Shown here one piece after another: positions 32,247 to 41,954 of a DNA stretch of 64,000 bases. The number at the start of each line of letters is the position of its first letter. The first letter of the stretch is position 1. The stretch comes from Mesorhizobium sp. WSM2240 (GTDB lineage: Bacteria; Pseudomonadota; Alphaproteobacteria; Rhizobiales; Rhizobiaceae), in assembly GCF_040438645.1 (NCBI RefSeq), contig NZ_CP159253.1, positions 5,638,908 to 5,702,907 on the forward strand, in the 5' to 3' direction. The position numbers and the translations under genes are program-made. The notes under the pieces were generated by a model. The model searched no databases. It saw only the letters and a program-made list of their open reading frames with translations, and had not been told where the DNA came from.

Positions 32247-33126
32247 GAACATCTCGCAAATCACACAGATACGCAGCTTCAGCCGCGCGGTGACGCGTCG
32301 TGTCGGCGCGCTGGAAGACAGCTATCTGCGCCGTGGGCGCCCGCTTGGCGAGGCGCGGCTCCTTTTCGAGATCGGGCCGAAAGGGGCGGGGCTCAGCGCG
32401 CTTCGCAGCCGGCTTGGACTTGATTCAGGCCATCTCAGCCGCATGCTGCGTTCGCTCGAAGCGCAGGGTCTCGTCTCGGTGGAAAAGCTCGATGGCGATG
32501 CCCGCAGCCGCCGCGCGATGCTGACCGAGAAGGGCCGCGCCGAGCACGCAGCCTACGACGCCCTGTCGGACGAACTTGCGAATTCCATTCTCGAGCCGCT
32601 TTCGGCAGCGGCGCGGGACCGGCTCGTTGCCGCGGCGGCGGAGGTCGAGCGGCTGCTCGCCGCCGCATCGATCACCGTCGAGGAGGAGGCTGCCAACACC
32701 GAGGAAGCGCGGCAATGCCTGGCGCAATATTTCAACGAACTCGCCGAGCGCTTCGAGGAAGGGTTCGACCCGGGCAAGGGAAACACGACGACCGAGGAGG
32801 ACTTCATCCCTCCCCAGGGCAGTTTCGTGATCGCCCGGCTCGACGGCAATCCGGTAGGCTGCGGAGCGCTGCGGATGATCGATGCCGCAACGGCGGAGAT
32901 CAAACGGATGTGGGTCGCACCTTCGGCGCGTGGTCTTGGCGTCGCCAGCCGCATGTTGCGCAAACTGGAGGCGATCGCGGTTGGCTTCGGCGCGGAGACT
33001 GTGTGCCTCGACACCAACCGCTCGCTCAAGGAGGCGCAGTCTCTGTATAAGCGCGAAGGCTATACCGAAATTGCTCGCTTCAACGACAATCCCTACGCCG
33101 ACCACTGGTTCGCCAAGCGCTTGTAG
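32245..33126 (+). CDS. MarR family regulator fused to a GNAT acetyltransferase
   Basis: The 293 residues carry an N-terminal winged-helix MarR domain (about 1-145: GLDSGHLSRMLRSLEAQGLV and the wing DGDARSRRAMLTEKG). A C-terminal GNAT domain (about 150-293) has the acetyl-CoA loop APSARGLGVASRMLRKLEA. Such fusions are known and may couple a metabolite-modifying activity to sensing. The operator overlaps the start codon, so there is essentially no room for a Shine-Dalgarno site beyond AGTCAGG; the transcript may be short-leadered. Confidence 0.9.
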   Translation: MNISQITQIRSFSRAVTRRVGALEDSYLRRGRPLGEARLLFEIGPKGAGLSALRSRLGLDSGHLSRMLRSLEAQGLVSVEKLDGDARSRRAMLTEKGRAEHAAYDALSDELANSILEPLSAAARDRLVAAAAEVERLLAAASITVEEEAANTEEARQCLAQYFNELAERFEEGFDPGKGNTTTEEDFIPPQGSFVIARLDGNPVGCGALRMIDAATAEIKRMWVAPSARGLGVASRMLRKLEAIAVGFGAETVCLDTNRSLKEAQSLYKREGYTEIARFNDNPYADHWFAKRL

Positions 33127-33147
33127 CTGACGGCACCGTTGCCGGCT

Positions 33148-34014
33148 TCAGTCCGCCACTTTCCATTCCTCACGCGATTCGCTGCGCGGATAGACGCCGA
33201 GGATGCGCATCTCCCTGGAGAAGAAGCGGAGTTCATCGAGCGCCAGCTTGACGTTGTTGTCGTCAGGATGGCCCTCGATGTCGGCATAGAACAGCGTCGC
33301 CGTGAAAGCGCCGAGCTGATAGCTTTCGAGCTTCGTCATGTTGACGCCGTTGGTGGCGAAGCCACCCATAGCCTTGTAGAGGGCCGCCGGCACGTTTCGC
33401 ACCCGAAAGATGAAGGTCGTCATCATCCTGGCATCGGCCGTCGGCCGTTCCACCCAGGTCTTGGACTTCGAAAGCACGACGAAGCGGGTGACGTTGTTTT
33501 CAGTGTCCTCGACATTCTCTTCCAGAATATCGAGGCCGTAGAGGCTGGAGGCGAGGCGAGGCGCCAGAGCCGCCATCGTCCGGTCATTGAGCTCGGCGAC
33601 CAGCTTTGCCGCACCCGCCGTGTCGCCGGCGACCATCGGTTTCCAGCCGTTCTTGCGGATGTATTTGCGGCACTGGCCAAGCGCGTGGATGTGGCTGTGA
33701 ATGGTCTTGATCTCCTGCCTTTTCACGCCCGGCAGCACCATCAGCTGGAAATGGATCGGCAAGAAATATTCGCCGACAATGTGCAGGCGCGATTCCGGCA
33801 GCAGGTGATGGATGTCGGCGACGCGCCCGGCGATGGTGTTCTCGATCGGGATCATCGCGAGGTCGGCCTTGCCCGTCTCTACCGCGTTGAACGCATCCTC
33901 GAAGGTCGGGCAGGGCAGCGGCTCCATCGACGGATAGACGTTGCGGCAGGCCGTGTCGGAATTGGCGCCCGGCTCGCCCTGGAAGGATATTCTGTTGGTC
34001 TTTTCAGGCGGCAT
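33148..34014 (-). CDS. pheA: Prephenate dehydratase
   Basis: This converts prephenate to phenylpyruvate in phenylalanine synthesis. The 288 residues have the periplasmic-binding-like PDT domain (about 1-185) with the DLAMIPIENTIAGRVADIHH segment and the catalytic ENNVTRFVVLSKSK (TRF) motif. The C-terminal ACT domain (about 200-280, FRVRNVPAALYKAMGGFATN and KLESYQ) gives feedback control by phenylalanine. There is no chorismate mutase domain. It lies 12 bases downstream of kdsB on the same strand. Confidence 0.95.
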   Translation of the reverse strand: MPPEKTNRISFQGEPGANSDTACRNVYPSMEPLPCPTFEDAFNAVETGKADLAMIPIENTIAGRVADIHHLLPESRLHIVGEYFLPIHFQLMVLPGVKRQEIKTIHSHIHALGQCRKYIRKNGWKPMVAGDTAGAAKLVAELNDRTMAALAPRLASSLYGLDILEENVEDTENNVTRFVVLSKSKTWVERPTADARMMTTFIFRVRNVPAALYKAMGGFATNGVNMTKLESYQLGAFTATLFYADIEGHPDDNNVKLALDELRFFSREMRILGVYPRSESREEWKVAD

Positions 34015-34026
34015 AGTCGGGCCTTC

Positions 34027-34758
34027 TTAAGCGATGGTCAGGATTTCACGGGCGCGGGCAAGATCCTCCGGCGTGTCGACACCGAGCGGCACCAACTGCA
34101 CGATCTCGACGTCGATGCGCATGCCTGCCTCGAGCGCCCGCAACTGCTCGAGCCGCTCGCGCCGTTCCAGCGGCGATGGCGAGAGGCTGACAAAGCGTTC
34201 CAGCGCCGCGCGCCGATAGGCGTAGAGCCCGATGTGATGGTAGAGCGGCCCGTCGCCCCAAGGCGCGGTCGCGCGGGTGAAATAAAGCGCGCGCAACCGG
34301 GTGTCGGAAAGCGGCGAGCCCACGACCTTGACGACGTTCGGATTGATCTTCTCCTCGTCGCGGTAAATCTCGACGCAGAGCGTAGCGATGTCCACCGTCC
34401 GATCCTCCAACGGCCGCAAGGCGGCGCGGATGGTTTCCGGGTCGATGGTCGGCAGGTCGCCCTGGACGTTGATTACGGTTTCGACCTCGGCGCCAGGGTC
34501 GAGCGCCGACAGGGCTTCGAATATCCGATCCGAGCCCGATTCGTGATCCGTCCGGGTCATCACCGCCTCGAGGCCGTGAGCCTGCACCGCCTCGCGCACG
34601 GCCTCCGTGTCGGTCGCTACGACGACGCGGCCGAGCCCGCTTTCGCGCGCTCTTTCGGCGACGTGGACGATCATCGGGCGGCCGCCAATGTCGGCCATCG
34701 GCTTGCCCGGAAGGCGGGTCGAAGCCATGCGGGCGGGGATCAGAATGAGGGTCGACAT
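34027..34758 (-). CDS. kdsB: 3-deoxy-manno-octulosonate cytidylyltransferase
   Basis: This activates Kdo with CTP to CMP-Kdo for lipopolysaccharide core synthesis. From ATG 34758 the protein has 243 residues; the longer frame to 34800 lacks a good start. The nucleotide-binding start [35 protein letters not shown] and [16 protein letters not shown] are family signatures. It shares a strand with pheA and is divergent from the cytochrome c gene. Confidence 0.95.
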   Translation of the reverse strand: MSTLILIPARMASTRLPGKPMADIGGRPMIVHVAERARESGLGRVVVATDTEAVREAVQAHGLEAVMTRTDHESGSDRIFEALSALDPGAEVETVINVQGDLPTIDPETIRAALRPLEDRTVDIATLCVEIYRDEEKINPNVVKVVGSPLSDTRLRALYFTRATAPWGDGPLYHHIGLYAYRRAALERFVSLSPSPLERRERLEQLRALEAGMRIDVEIVQLVPLGVDTPEDLARAREILTIA

Positions 34759-34963
34759 AGTGGGGTAAATCAGTCTCGGAGGGGCGGTTAAAAGTGTCAA
34801 AAGGTCTCACTGGCCCCGCCCTTATAGGTGTTGCAACCCACAAGCAAAAGACCTAGTTTCCGCCGCAATTCGGCCGGGCACGGCCGGTTGTGAAATCAAG
34901 CCGGCTGCCGTCGTGGAGGCGCACCTCCCGCCAGCCCGCCGGATCAGGAAGCCTGGGGCGCAG

Positions 34964-35740
34964 ATGGACTCTTTCGAATTCAACAAGCTGATCGGCGGTC
35001 TCCTGGGCGCGGTATTCATTGTCTTCTCGATTTCGATCGCCTCTGATGCGATCTTCGCCTCCCCCTCTCCCGAAAAGCCTGGTTTCATCATCGAGGCCGC
35101 TGAGGAAGAACCCGCCGGAGGCGCACCGGCGGTGCCCGTTGAAGAGCCTATCGCCGTGCTGCTGGCCAGCGCCAACCCGGAAGCCGGCGCGGCCGTATTC
35201 AAGAAGTGCACCGCCTGCCATACCGTGGAGAGCGGCGGGGCCAACAAGGTCGGGCCAAATCTCTGGAACATTGTCGATCGTCCTCTGGCCTCGCACGAAG
35301 GCTTTGCATATTCCGCGGCGATGAAGGAGTTCGCGCAGGGCGGCTCGGTGGTCTGGGATTACCAGCACCTCAGCGACTTCCTGGCGTCGCCGAAAGGCTA
35401 CATCAAAGGTACCGCAATGGGTTTTGCGGGCGTGAAGAAGCCCGACGAGCGCGCCGATCTGATCGCCTATCTGCGCACACTGTCGGACAACCCGGCGCCG
35501 CTGCCCGAAGCAGCCGCCCCTGCCGCCGCAGCCGAACCCGCCGCGGCTCCCGAGAGCGGCGCTGCACCGGCTGAAGCTGCGCCTGCCGAAGCACCGGCAG
35601 CCCCTGCCGAAGCACCGGCAGCCCCTGCCGAAGCCGCACCTGCACCGGACACGACTCCGGCGCCTTCCGAGTCCGCACCTGCGCCGGCTGAACCTGCAGA
35701 GCCAGCGCCGGCTCCCGCGGAACCCGCGCCTGCTCAATGA
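34964..35740 (+). CDS. Membrane-anchored class I cytochrome c (CycM-like)
   Basis: From ATG 34964 the protein has 258 residues. An uncleaved N-terminal membrane anchor (about 8-30) is followed by an acidic linker and a c-type haem domain with CTACH at 82-86 and the likely distal Met at 152 ([10 protein letters not shown]). The last 75 residues or so are an Ala/Pro/Glu repeat, including an exact 21-base tandem duplication at 35585-35626 encoding AEAPAAP units. Relatives carry electrons from the bc1 complex to the terminal oxidase. The low-complexity tail is variable in the family. Confidence 0.9.
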   Translation: MDSFEFNKLIGGLLGAVFIVFSISIASDAIFASPSPEKPGFIIEAAEEEPAGGAPAVPVEEPIAVLLASANPEAGAAVFKKCTACHTVESGGANKVGPNLWNIVDRPLASHEGFAYSAAMKEFAQGGSVVWDYQHLSDFLASPKGYIKGTAMGFAGVKKPDERADLIAYLRTLSDNPAPLPEAAAPAAAAEPAAAPESGAAPAEAAPAEAPAAPAEAPAAPAEAAPAPDTTPAPSESAPAPAEPAEPAPAPAEPAPAQ

Positions 35741-35765
35741 CAAATTTGTAATCTCGAAAATCATG

Positions 35766-35794
35766 AAAAAGCCGGGTTCCGCCCGGCTTTTTTT
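35766..35794 (+). terminator. Rho-independent terminator after the cytochrome c gene
   Basis: AAAAGCCGGG and CCCGGCTTTT form a stem around a short loop, followed by seven T residues in all. It ends the cytochrome gene before the yej operon. Confidence 0.85.
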
Positions 35795-35896
35795 GTTAGA
35801 CATCTCGAATATACCGCCGAAATACCGGCCCCGGCCCGTTTTCAGGAGCGGGAGTGGGCCTAGATAGGTTCTCGAATGTCTCGTGGAGGATGAGTG

Positions 35897-37780
35897 ATGA
35901 AGGTTTGCGGAATCGGTTTGCTTGGCAAGGTCGGACTGGCTGCCGCGATATTCGCATCCGGCCTCCTTTCGGCATCGGCGGACGAATGGCGCACCAGCGA
36001 TTCGCTGATCGGCGAATCCAAATACGGCCAGAATTTCAAGCATTACGACTATGTGAATCCGGACGCGCCCAAGGGCGGCACGCTCAACTTGACCGTCGTC
36101 GGCACGTTCGACAGCTTCAATCCCTATATCGTCCAAGGGAGCCCGGCGGCAGGCTTCGCCGCATTCGGTGGCGGCATACTGTATGATACGCTGATGGAGC
36201 AGTCGGTCGACGAGCCGAGCACCAGCCATGCGCTCGTGGCCGAGGCCTTCAAGTTTCCCGACGATTTCTCCTCGGCCACCTATCGTCTCAACCCGAAGGC
36301 GAAATGGCACGACGGCAAGCCGATCACAGTGGAGGACGTCATTTGGTCCTTCAACGTGCTCAAGGAGTACAGCCCGCAATACAGCCACTACTACGCCAAC
36401 GTGACGGAAGCGGTGGCGATTTCGGATCGCGAGGTTGAGTTCCGTTTCGACCAGAAGGGAAATCGCGAACTGCCGCACATCATGGGCGATCTCGTCGTTT
36501 TGCCGAAGCACTGGTGGGAAGGCACCGACGCCTCGGGCAAGAAGCGGGACATCACCAGGCCGACACTGGAAGCACCGCTCGGTTCGGGCGCCTATCGCAT
36601 AGAGAGCTTCAAGCCGGGATCGCAGATCGTCTGGGCGCGCGTGCCCGATTATTGGGCGGCGGATGTGCCGGTGAAGATCGGACGCGAAAATTTCGATCGC
36701 CGGGAATATCTCTATTTCCAGGACGATAATGCCGCTTGGCAGGCCTTCACCAAAGGCGGCTATGAGGACATTCAGGTTGAAAACAGTTCGCGCCGCTGGA
36801 TGACGCAATACAATTTTCCCGCCGTCAAGGACGGAGACGTCATAAAGAAGGAATTCAAAAGCACCCTCGGCGTTTTCATGCAGGCATTCGCGCTCAATCT
36901 GCGGCGGCCGCAGTTTCAGGATCGCCGCGTGCGCAAGGCGCTGACGCTCGCCTACAATTTCGAGTACATGAACCGCACGCTCTTTTTCGGGCAGAATACC
37001 CGCACTAGCAGCTATTTCGTCGGAAGCGAACTCGCCTCGAGCGGGCTGCCCACCGGCAAGGAACTCGAGATTCTCACGCTCTACAAGGACAAGCTGCCGC
37101 CGGAGGTTTTCACCGAGGAGTTCAAGCTTCCGGTCTACGACACTCCACAGGCTGAGCGGAAATATCTGCGGGAGGCCATCGACCTTTTCAGGCAGGCCGG
37201 CTGGAACATCGAAAATGGCCGGATGATCAACGAGAAGACTGGCGAGCAGTTCAGGATAGAGTTCCTCGGCAGTGGCCCGACCGATGAGATCTTGGCGAAC
37301 TCTTACATCGAGACTCTCCGCAAGATCGGCATCGACGCATCGCTGCGCATCGTCGACCCATCCCAGTATGTCAACCGAGTCAACGATTTCGACTTCGACG
37401 TAGATACGACTATCCTCAACCAGTCCGCTTCACCGGGCAACGAGCAGCGCGACTTCTGGGGTTCCAAGGCAGCCGACTCGCCTGGATCGCGCAACGTCAT
37501 GGGCATCAAGGACCCCGTTGTCGACGCGCTGGTGGATCGCGTCATCTTCGCCACCGACCGCGAGGATCTCGTCGCCGCCACTCGCGCTCTCGATCGGGTG
37601 CTCCTGTGGAACTACTACACCATCCCGCAATTTCATCGCCCGGTTCAGTGGGTGGCGTATTGGAACAAGTTCGGCATGCCGGAAAAGCAGCCGGAATACA
37701 TCGGCGCGGACATCAATTCCTGGTGGATCGATCCTGAGAAGGAAGCGGCGCTCGCGGCCAAATACGAGAGCATCAATTGA
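35897..37780 (+). CDS. yejA1: ABC transporter extracellular solute-binding protein, family 5 (YejA1)
   Basis: The 627 residues start at ATG 35897 behind GGAGGA. A Sec-type signal peptide ends near LLSASA. The mature protein is a family-5 (peptide/nickel) binding protein with HYDYVNPDAPKGGTLNLTVV, KWHDGKPITVEDVIWSFNVL and RVRKALTLAYNFEYMNRTLF, typical of the microcin C/YejA clade. It would capture oligopeptides in the periplasm. The stop codon overlaps the ATG of the second binding protein by one base, so the two are translationally linked. Confidence 0.92.
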   Translation: MKVCGIGLLGKVGLAAAIFASGLLSASADEWRTSDSLIGESKYGQNFKHYDYVNPDAPKGGTLNLTVVGTFDSFNPYIVQGSPAAGFAAFGGGILYDTLMEQSVDEPSTSHALVAEAFKFPDDFSSATYRLNPKAKWHDGKPITVEDVIWSFNVLKEYSPQYSHYYANVTEAVAISDREVEFRFDQKGNRELPHIMGDLVVLPKHWWEGTDASGKKRDITRPTLEAPLGSGAYRIESFKPGSQIVWARVPDYWAADVPVKIGRENFDRREYLYFQDDNAAWQAFTKGGYEDIQVENSSRRWMTQYNFPAVKDGDVIKKEFKSTLGVFMQAFALNLRRPQFQDRRVRKALTLAYNFEYMNRTLFFGQNTRTSSYFVGSELASSGLPTGKELEILTLYKDKLPPEVFTEEFKLPVYDTPQAERKYLREAIDLFRQAGWNIENGRMINEKTGEQFRIEFLGSGPTDEILANSYIETLRKIGIDASLRIVDPSQYVNRVNDFDFDVDTTILNQSASPGNEQRDFWGSKAADSPGSRNVMGIKDPVVDALVDRVIFATDREDLVAATRALDRVLLWNYYTIPQFHRPVQWVAYWNKFGMPEKQPEYIGADINSWWIDPEKEAALAAKYESIN

Positions 37781-39660
37781 TGCGGCCGATTCCGCGACGG
37801 AGCTTCCTTGCCGGGGCCGCATCTGCTGCTGCGGCACCGCTGCTGCCTTCGTTTGCTTTCGCAGCGACGCCGACCGGCACCAAGCTGCATGGCCTGTCGG
37901 CTTTCGGCGACCTGAAATACGCTGCGGATTTCCCGCATTTCGACTACGTCAATCCGGACGCGCCCAAGGGCGGCATGTTCAACTTTTCACCGCCCAGCTG
38001 GTTCTTCAACCAGAGCACGCTGACCTTCAACACGCTGAACAGCTTCGTGCCCAGGGGGGATGCCCCTCCGCGTATGGAATTATGCTTCGACTCGCTGATG
38101 ACGGGTCCATTGACCGGCGCGCTCGATGAACCCGACGCGGTCTACGGGCTGCTTGCCGAGACGGTCACACTCTCGGACGACCGCAACACGTTCGAGTTTG
38201 GGTTGCGCCCGGAAGCGAAGTTCCATGACGGAACGCCGCTGACGGCCGAGGATTGCGCCTTCACTTTCAAGCTCTTCAAAAAGGAAGGCCACCCGACCCT
38301 GTTGCTGCCGCTGAGCGAAATGACCGACGCAGTGGCGGTCGATGCGCGCACTTTCCGTCTTGTCTTTTCGGGCAAGCAATCGGAGCGTTCGGTGCTCAAC
38401 GTCGTCGGCTTTCCGATCCTCTCGAAAGCCTATTTCGAAGCTAATCCGTTCGACGGACGCGGACTGAAACCGCTACTCGGCTCGGGGCCGTACAAGGTCG
38501 GTCATGCCGCAGCCGGGCAGACCATCGAATATGAGCGCGTACCGGACTATTGGGGCCGCGACCTAGCGGTCAATCGCGGGCTGTACAATTTCGACCGCAT
38601 ACGCATCGAGTTCTACAGCGAACGCCAGGCTGCGTTCGAAGCCTTCAAGAAGGGCAACATCCATTACCGGCAGGAACACACCGCGCGCGTCTGGGCGACC
38701 GGCTATGATTTTCCTGCCCTGAAGGCAGGAAAAGTCATCAAGCGCGAGTTTCCGGCCGAGAAGCGGCCGTCCATGCAGGCGACCGCGATCAACCAGCGCC
38801 GCGAGCGGTTTCGCGACCGGCGCGTGCGGCAGGCAATTGCGCTTTGCTTCGACTTCGAATGGACGAAGCGCAATTTGTTCTATGACGCCTATGAACGGTC
38901 GCAGTCTTCTTTCGAGAAGTCCGACTACAAGGCCGAAGGCATGCCGTCGCCGGCGGAACTGGAGTTGCTGGAGCCCTTACGCGACAATATTCCGCCGGAG
39001 GCATTCGGTGAAGCGGTCATCCAGCCTGTGTCCGACGGGTCCGGCCGCGACCGAAAGCTCCTGGGCGCGGCGTCGAAACTGCTCGCCGAGGCCGGATGGA
39101 AGCGCAACGGCCGGTCGGTCGCCAACGGCGAAGGCGAACCGCTGACGGTCGAAATACTGGTTCAGGACGAAGCCTTTGTGCGCATCGACACCCCCTGGGT
39201 GGAAAACATGAAGGCGATTGGGATCGACGCCTCGATCCGGATGGTGGACTCGGCGCAATATCAGGCCCGCCAGGCCGATTTCGATTTCGACATGGTCTCA
39301 ATGGCGCTTTCCTTCACCGCCACGCCGACCCGCGACGATATGGAATCGCTGTTCCATTCGCGCTCGGCCAATCTGCCGGGTGCGAGAAATCTTCCGGGCA
39401 TCGCCGATCCCGCCATCGACGCCCTGATCGATGCGGTCGGCCGCGCCGCCGACCGCGAAAGCCTGGTTACGGCGGTCCGCGCGCTCGACCGGGTCTTGCG
39501 CGCGCGGCTCGACTGGATTCCAAATTGGTTTGCGGCGAATCACCGGGCGGCCTTCTGGGACATGTTCGGCTTCAAGGAGCCGAAACCAGATTACGGCTTC
39601 CCGGTCGAAGCCATGTGGTGGTTCGACAAGGACAAGGCGGCGGCGATTGGCAAAGGGTGA
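37780..39660 (+). CDS. yejA2: ABC transporter extracellular solute-binding protein, family 5 (YejA2), Tat-type signal
   Basis: The 626 residues are a paralogue of the upstream gene, with the same HFDYVNPDAPKGGMFNFSPP and KFHDGTPLTAEDCAFTFKLF blocks. The signal peptide differs: PRRSFLAGAASAAA has a twin-arginine motif (RRSFL), pointing to export by Tat. The start is ATG 37780, overlapping the previous stop. Two tandem YejA genes also occur in Sinorhizobium meliloti. Confidence 0.92.
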   Translation: MRPIPRRSFLAGAASAAAAPLLPSFAFAATPTGTKLHGLSAFGDLKYAADFPHFDYVNPDAPKGGMFNFSPPSWFFNQSTLTFNTLNSFVPRGDAPPRMELCFDSLMTGPLTGALDEPDAVYGLLAETVTLSDDRNTFEFGLRPEAKFHDGTPLTAEDCAFTFKLFKKEGHPTLLLPLSEMTDAVAVDARTFRLVFSGKQSERSVLNVVGFPILSKAYFEANPFDGRGLKPLLGSGPYKVGHAAAGQTIEYERVPDYWGRDLAVNRGLYNFDRIRIEFYSERQAAFEAFKKGNIHYRQEHTARVWATGYDFPALKAGKVIKREFPAEKRPSMQATAINQRRERFRDRRVRQAIALCFDFEWTKRNLFYDAYERSQSSFEKSDYKAEGMPSPAELELLEPLRDNIPPEAFGEAVIQPVSDGSGRDRKLLGAASKLLAEAGWKRNGRSVANGEGEPLTVEILVQDEAFVRIDTPWVENMKAIGIDASIRMVDSAQYQARQADFDFDMVSMALSFTATPTRDDMESLFHSRSANLPGARNLPGIADPAIDALIDAVGRAADRESLVTAVRALDRVLRARLDWIPNWFAANHRAAFWDMFGFKEPKPDYGFPVEAMWWFDKDKAAAIGKG

Positions 39661-39726
39661 TGAACGACGTGACGCGGCCTTTCTGATGCGTTGCTATTCT
39701 TCGCACTTCTCGGCGGGCATGGCCTG

Positions 39727-40821
39727 ATGGGCGCCTATATCCTCAGACGCGTGCTTTTGATGATCCCGACGCTGTTCGGCATCATGGCGATCTCGTTCAT
39801 CGTCATCCAGTTCGCGCCGGGCGGGCCGGTCGAGCAAGTGATTGCGCAACTGACCGGGCAGGGCGGGGAAGACCGCCTTTCGGGAGGCGGCGGCGACATG
39901 GCCGCAAGCAATGTCGATGCCGGCGGCGGAGCATCGTCGAGATATCGCGGCGCACAGGGGCTTAACCCCGAATTCATCGCCAAGCTTGAACAGCAATTCG
40001 GCTTCGACAAGCCGCCGCTTGAGCGCTTCTTCAAGATGCTGTGGGACTACGCCCGCTTCGATTTCGGCGAGAGCTTCTTTCGCGACATCTCGGTCATCGA
40101 CCTGATCCTCGAAAAAATGCCTGTGTCGATCTCGATCGGGCTGTGGACCACCCTCCTCGCCTATCTGATCTCTATCCCGCTAGGCATCCGCAAGGCGGTC
40201 AAGGACGGCTCGGCCTTCGATGTCTGGACCAGTGGAATCGTCATTGTCGGCTATGCAATTCCGGGTTTCCTGTTCGCGATCCTGCTCATGGTGCTGTTCG
40301 CGGGCGGATCGTTCTTCGACTGGTTTCCGCTGCGCGGCCTGACATCGGACAATTTCGACCAGTTGTCGCTCGGCGGAAAGATCCTCGACTATTTCTGGCA
40401 CCTGGCGCTGCCGCTGACGGCGCTGGTGCTCTCCGCCTTCGCAACCACGACGCTGCTCACCAAAAACTCGTTCCTGGATGAAATCCGCAAGCAATATGTG
40501 GTCACGGCGCGCGCCAAGGGGTTGTCCGAGGGACGCGTCCTCTACGGCCATGTCTTCCGCAACGCCATGCTGATCGTCATCGCCGGGTTCCCGGGCGCCT
40601 TCATCGCGGCTTTCTTCACCGGATCGCTGCTGATCGAGAACATCTTCTCGCTCGACGGGCTCGGCCTTCTCGGCTTCCGCTCCGTGGTTGCGCGCGACTA
40701 CCCCGTTGTGTTCGCGAATCTCTACATTTTCTCACTGATCGGGCTGTTCGTCGGCCTGATATCGGACCTGATCTATACCTGGATCGACCCGCGCATCGAC
40801 TTCGAGCGGAGGGACGTCTGA
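39727..40821 (+). CDS. yejB: Microcin C/oligopeptide ABC transporter permease YejB
   Basis: From ATG 39727 the protein has 364 residues. The first membrane helix [20 protein letters not shown] is typical of DppB/YejB. A periplasmic insertion (about 40-100) follows, then the BPD_transp_1 domain with about five helices and the ATPase-contact EAA loop ([20 protein letters not shown]). The stop overlaps the yejE start by one base. Confidence 0.93.
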   Translation: MGAYILRRVLLMIPTLFGIMAISFIVIQFAPGGPVEQVIAQLTGQGGEDRLSGGGGDMAASNVDAGGGASSRYRGAQGLNPEFIAKLEQQFGFDKPPLERFFKMLWDYARFDFGESFFRDISVIDLILEKMPVSISIGLWTTLLAYLISIPLGIRKAVKDGSAFDVWTSGIVIVGYAIPGFLFAILLMVLFAGGSFFDWFPLRGLTSDNFDQLSLGGKILDYFWHLALPLTALVLSAFATTTLLTKNSFLDEIRKQYVVTARAKGLSEGRVLYGHVFRNAMLIVIAGFPGAFIAAFFTGSLLIENIFSLDGLGLLGFRSVVARDYPVVFANLYIFSLIGLFVGLISDLIYTWIDPRIDFERRDV

Positions 40822-41954
40822 TGGCCGTGACCGAAGGCATCGGCCAGCGCGCCACACGGCCATGGCTGTCGCCGCTAAACCAGCGGCGCTGGCAGAATTT
40901 CAAGGCGAACCGGCGCGGCTACTGGTCGCTATGGATATTCCTCGTCCTGTTCGTCCTTTCGATGTTTGCCGAGTTCGTCGCCAATGATCGGCCGATCCTC
41001 GCCTTTTACAAGGGCGAGTTGCTGTTTCCGGCCGTCATCGACTATCCGGAGGAGAAGTTCGGCGGCTTCTACGCCGTCACCGACTATCGCGACCCGATAA
41101 TCTCGGATGAGATCGAGGCCAATGGCTGGCTGCTCTGGCCGCCGATCCGCTATTCATACCGTACGGTGAACAATGAAATCCCCGAGGCCGCTCCGGCCCG
41201 GCCGTCCTGGATGTTCACGAAGGAAGAACGCTGCCAGCGCTATCCGCTGGGCGTCGACGACCCGAACTGCACGATAGGCAACTGGAACTGGCTCGGCACC
41301 GACGACCAGGCGCGCGACGTGCTGGCCCGCGTTATCTACGGTTTCCGCGTTTCGGTGCTGTTCGGTCTGATCCTCACCCTGGGGTCGGCGGTCATCGGCG
41401 TTTCGGCCGGCGCAGTCCAGGGCTATTTCGGCGGCGCGGTGGATCTGATTTTCCAGCGCGTCATCGAGATCTGGTCGTCGATCCCGGTGCTTTATCTGCT
41501 CCTCATTATCGCAGCGATCCTGCCACCCGGCTTCTTCATCCTGCTCGGCATCATGCTCCTGTTCTCCTGGGTAAGCTTCGTCGGCATCGTGCGCGCCGAA
41601 TTCCTGCGCGCGCGCAACTTCGAATATGTGAACGCTGCGCGCGCTCTCGGCGTGCCGAACCGCACGATCATGTTCCGCCATCTGCTGCCCAATGCGATGG
41701 TGGCGACGCTGACCTTCCTGCCCTTCATCCTGAACGGGTCGATCACCACGCTGACTTCGCTCGACTTCCTAGGCTTCGGCCTGCCGCCGGGTTCAGCCTC
41801 GCTCGGCGAATTGCTGAAGCAGGGCCAGCGCAACCTCAATGCGCCTTGGCTCGGGTTCTCGGGTTTCTTCGTCATGTCGCTGATGCTGTCGCTCCTGATC
41901 TTCGTAGGCGAGGCGACGCGCGACGCGTTCGATCCGCGCAAGACGTTCAAATGA
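40821..41954 (+). CDS. yejE: Microcin C/oligopeptide ABC transporter permease YejE
   Basis: The 377 residues begin with a cytoplasmic segment LSPLNQRRWQNFKANRRGYW and a membrane helix. A large periplasmic loop (about 60-165) follows, then the DppC-type permease domain with EAA loop AARALGVPNRTIMFRHLLPN. The family hallmark is that large loop. ATGA overlaps join it to yejB and yejF, so it is part of one operon. Confidence 0.94.
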   Translation: MAVTEGIGQRATRPWLSPLNQRRWQNFKANRRGYWSLWIFLVLFVLSMFAEFVANDRPILAFYKGELLFPAVIDYPEEKFGGFYAVTDYRDPIISDEIEANGWLLWPPIRYSYRTVNNEIPEAAPARPSWMFTKEERCQRYPLGVDDPNCTIGNWNWLGTDDQARDVLARVIYGFRVSVLFGLILTLGSAVIGVSAGAVQGYFGGAVDLIFQRVIEIWSSIPVLYLLLIIAAILPPGFFILLGIMLLFSWVSFVGIVRAEFLRARNFEYVNAARALGVPNRTIMFRHLLPNAMVATLTFLPFILNGSITTLTSLDFLGFGLPPGSASLGELLKQGQRNLNAPWLGFSGFFVMSLMLSLLIFVGEATRDAFDPRKTFK

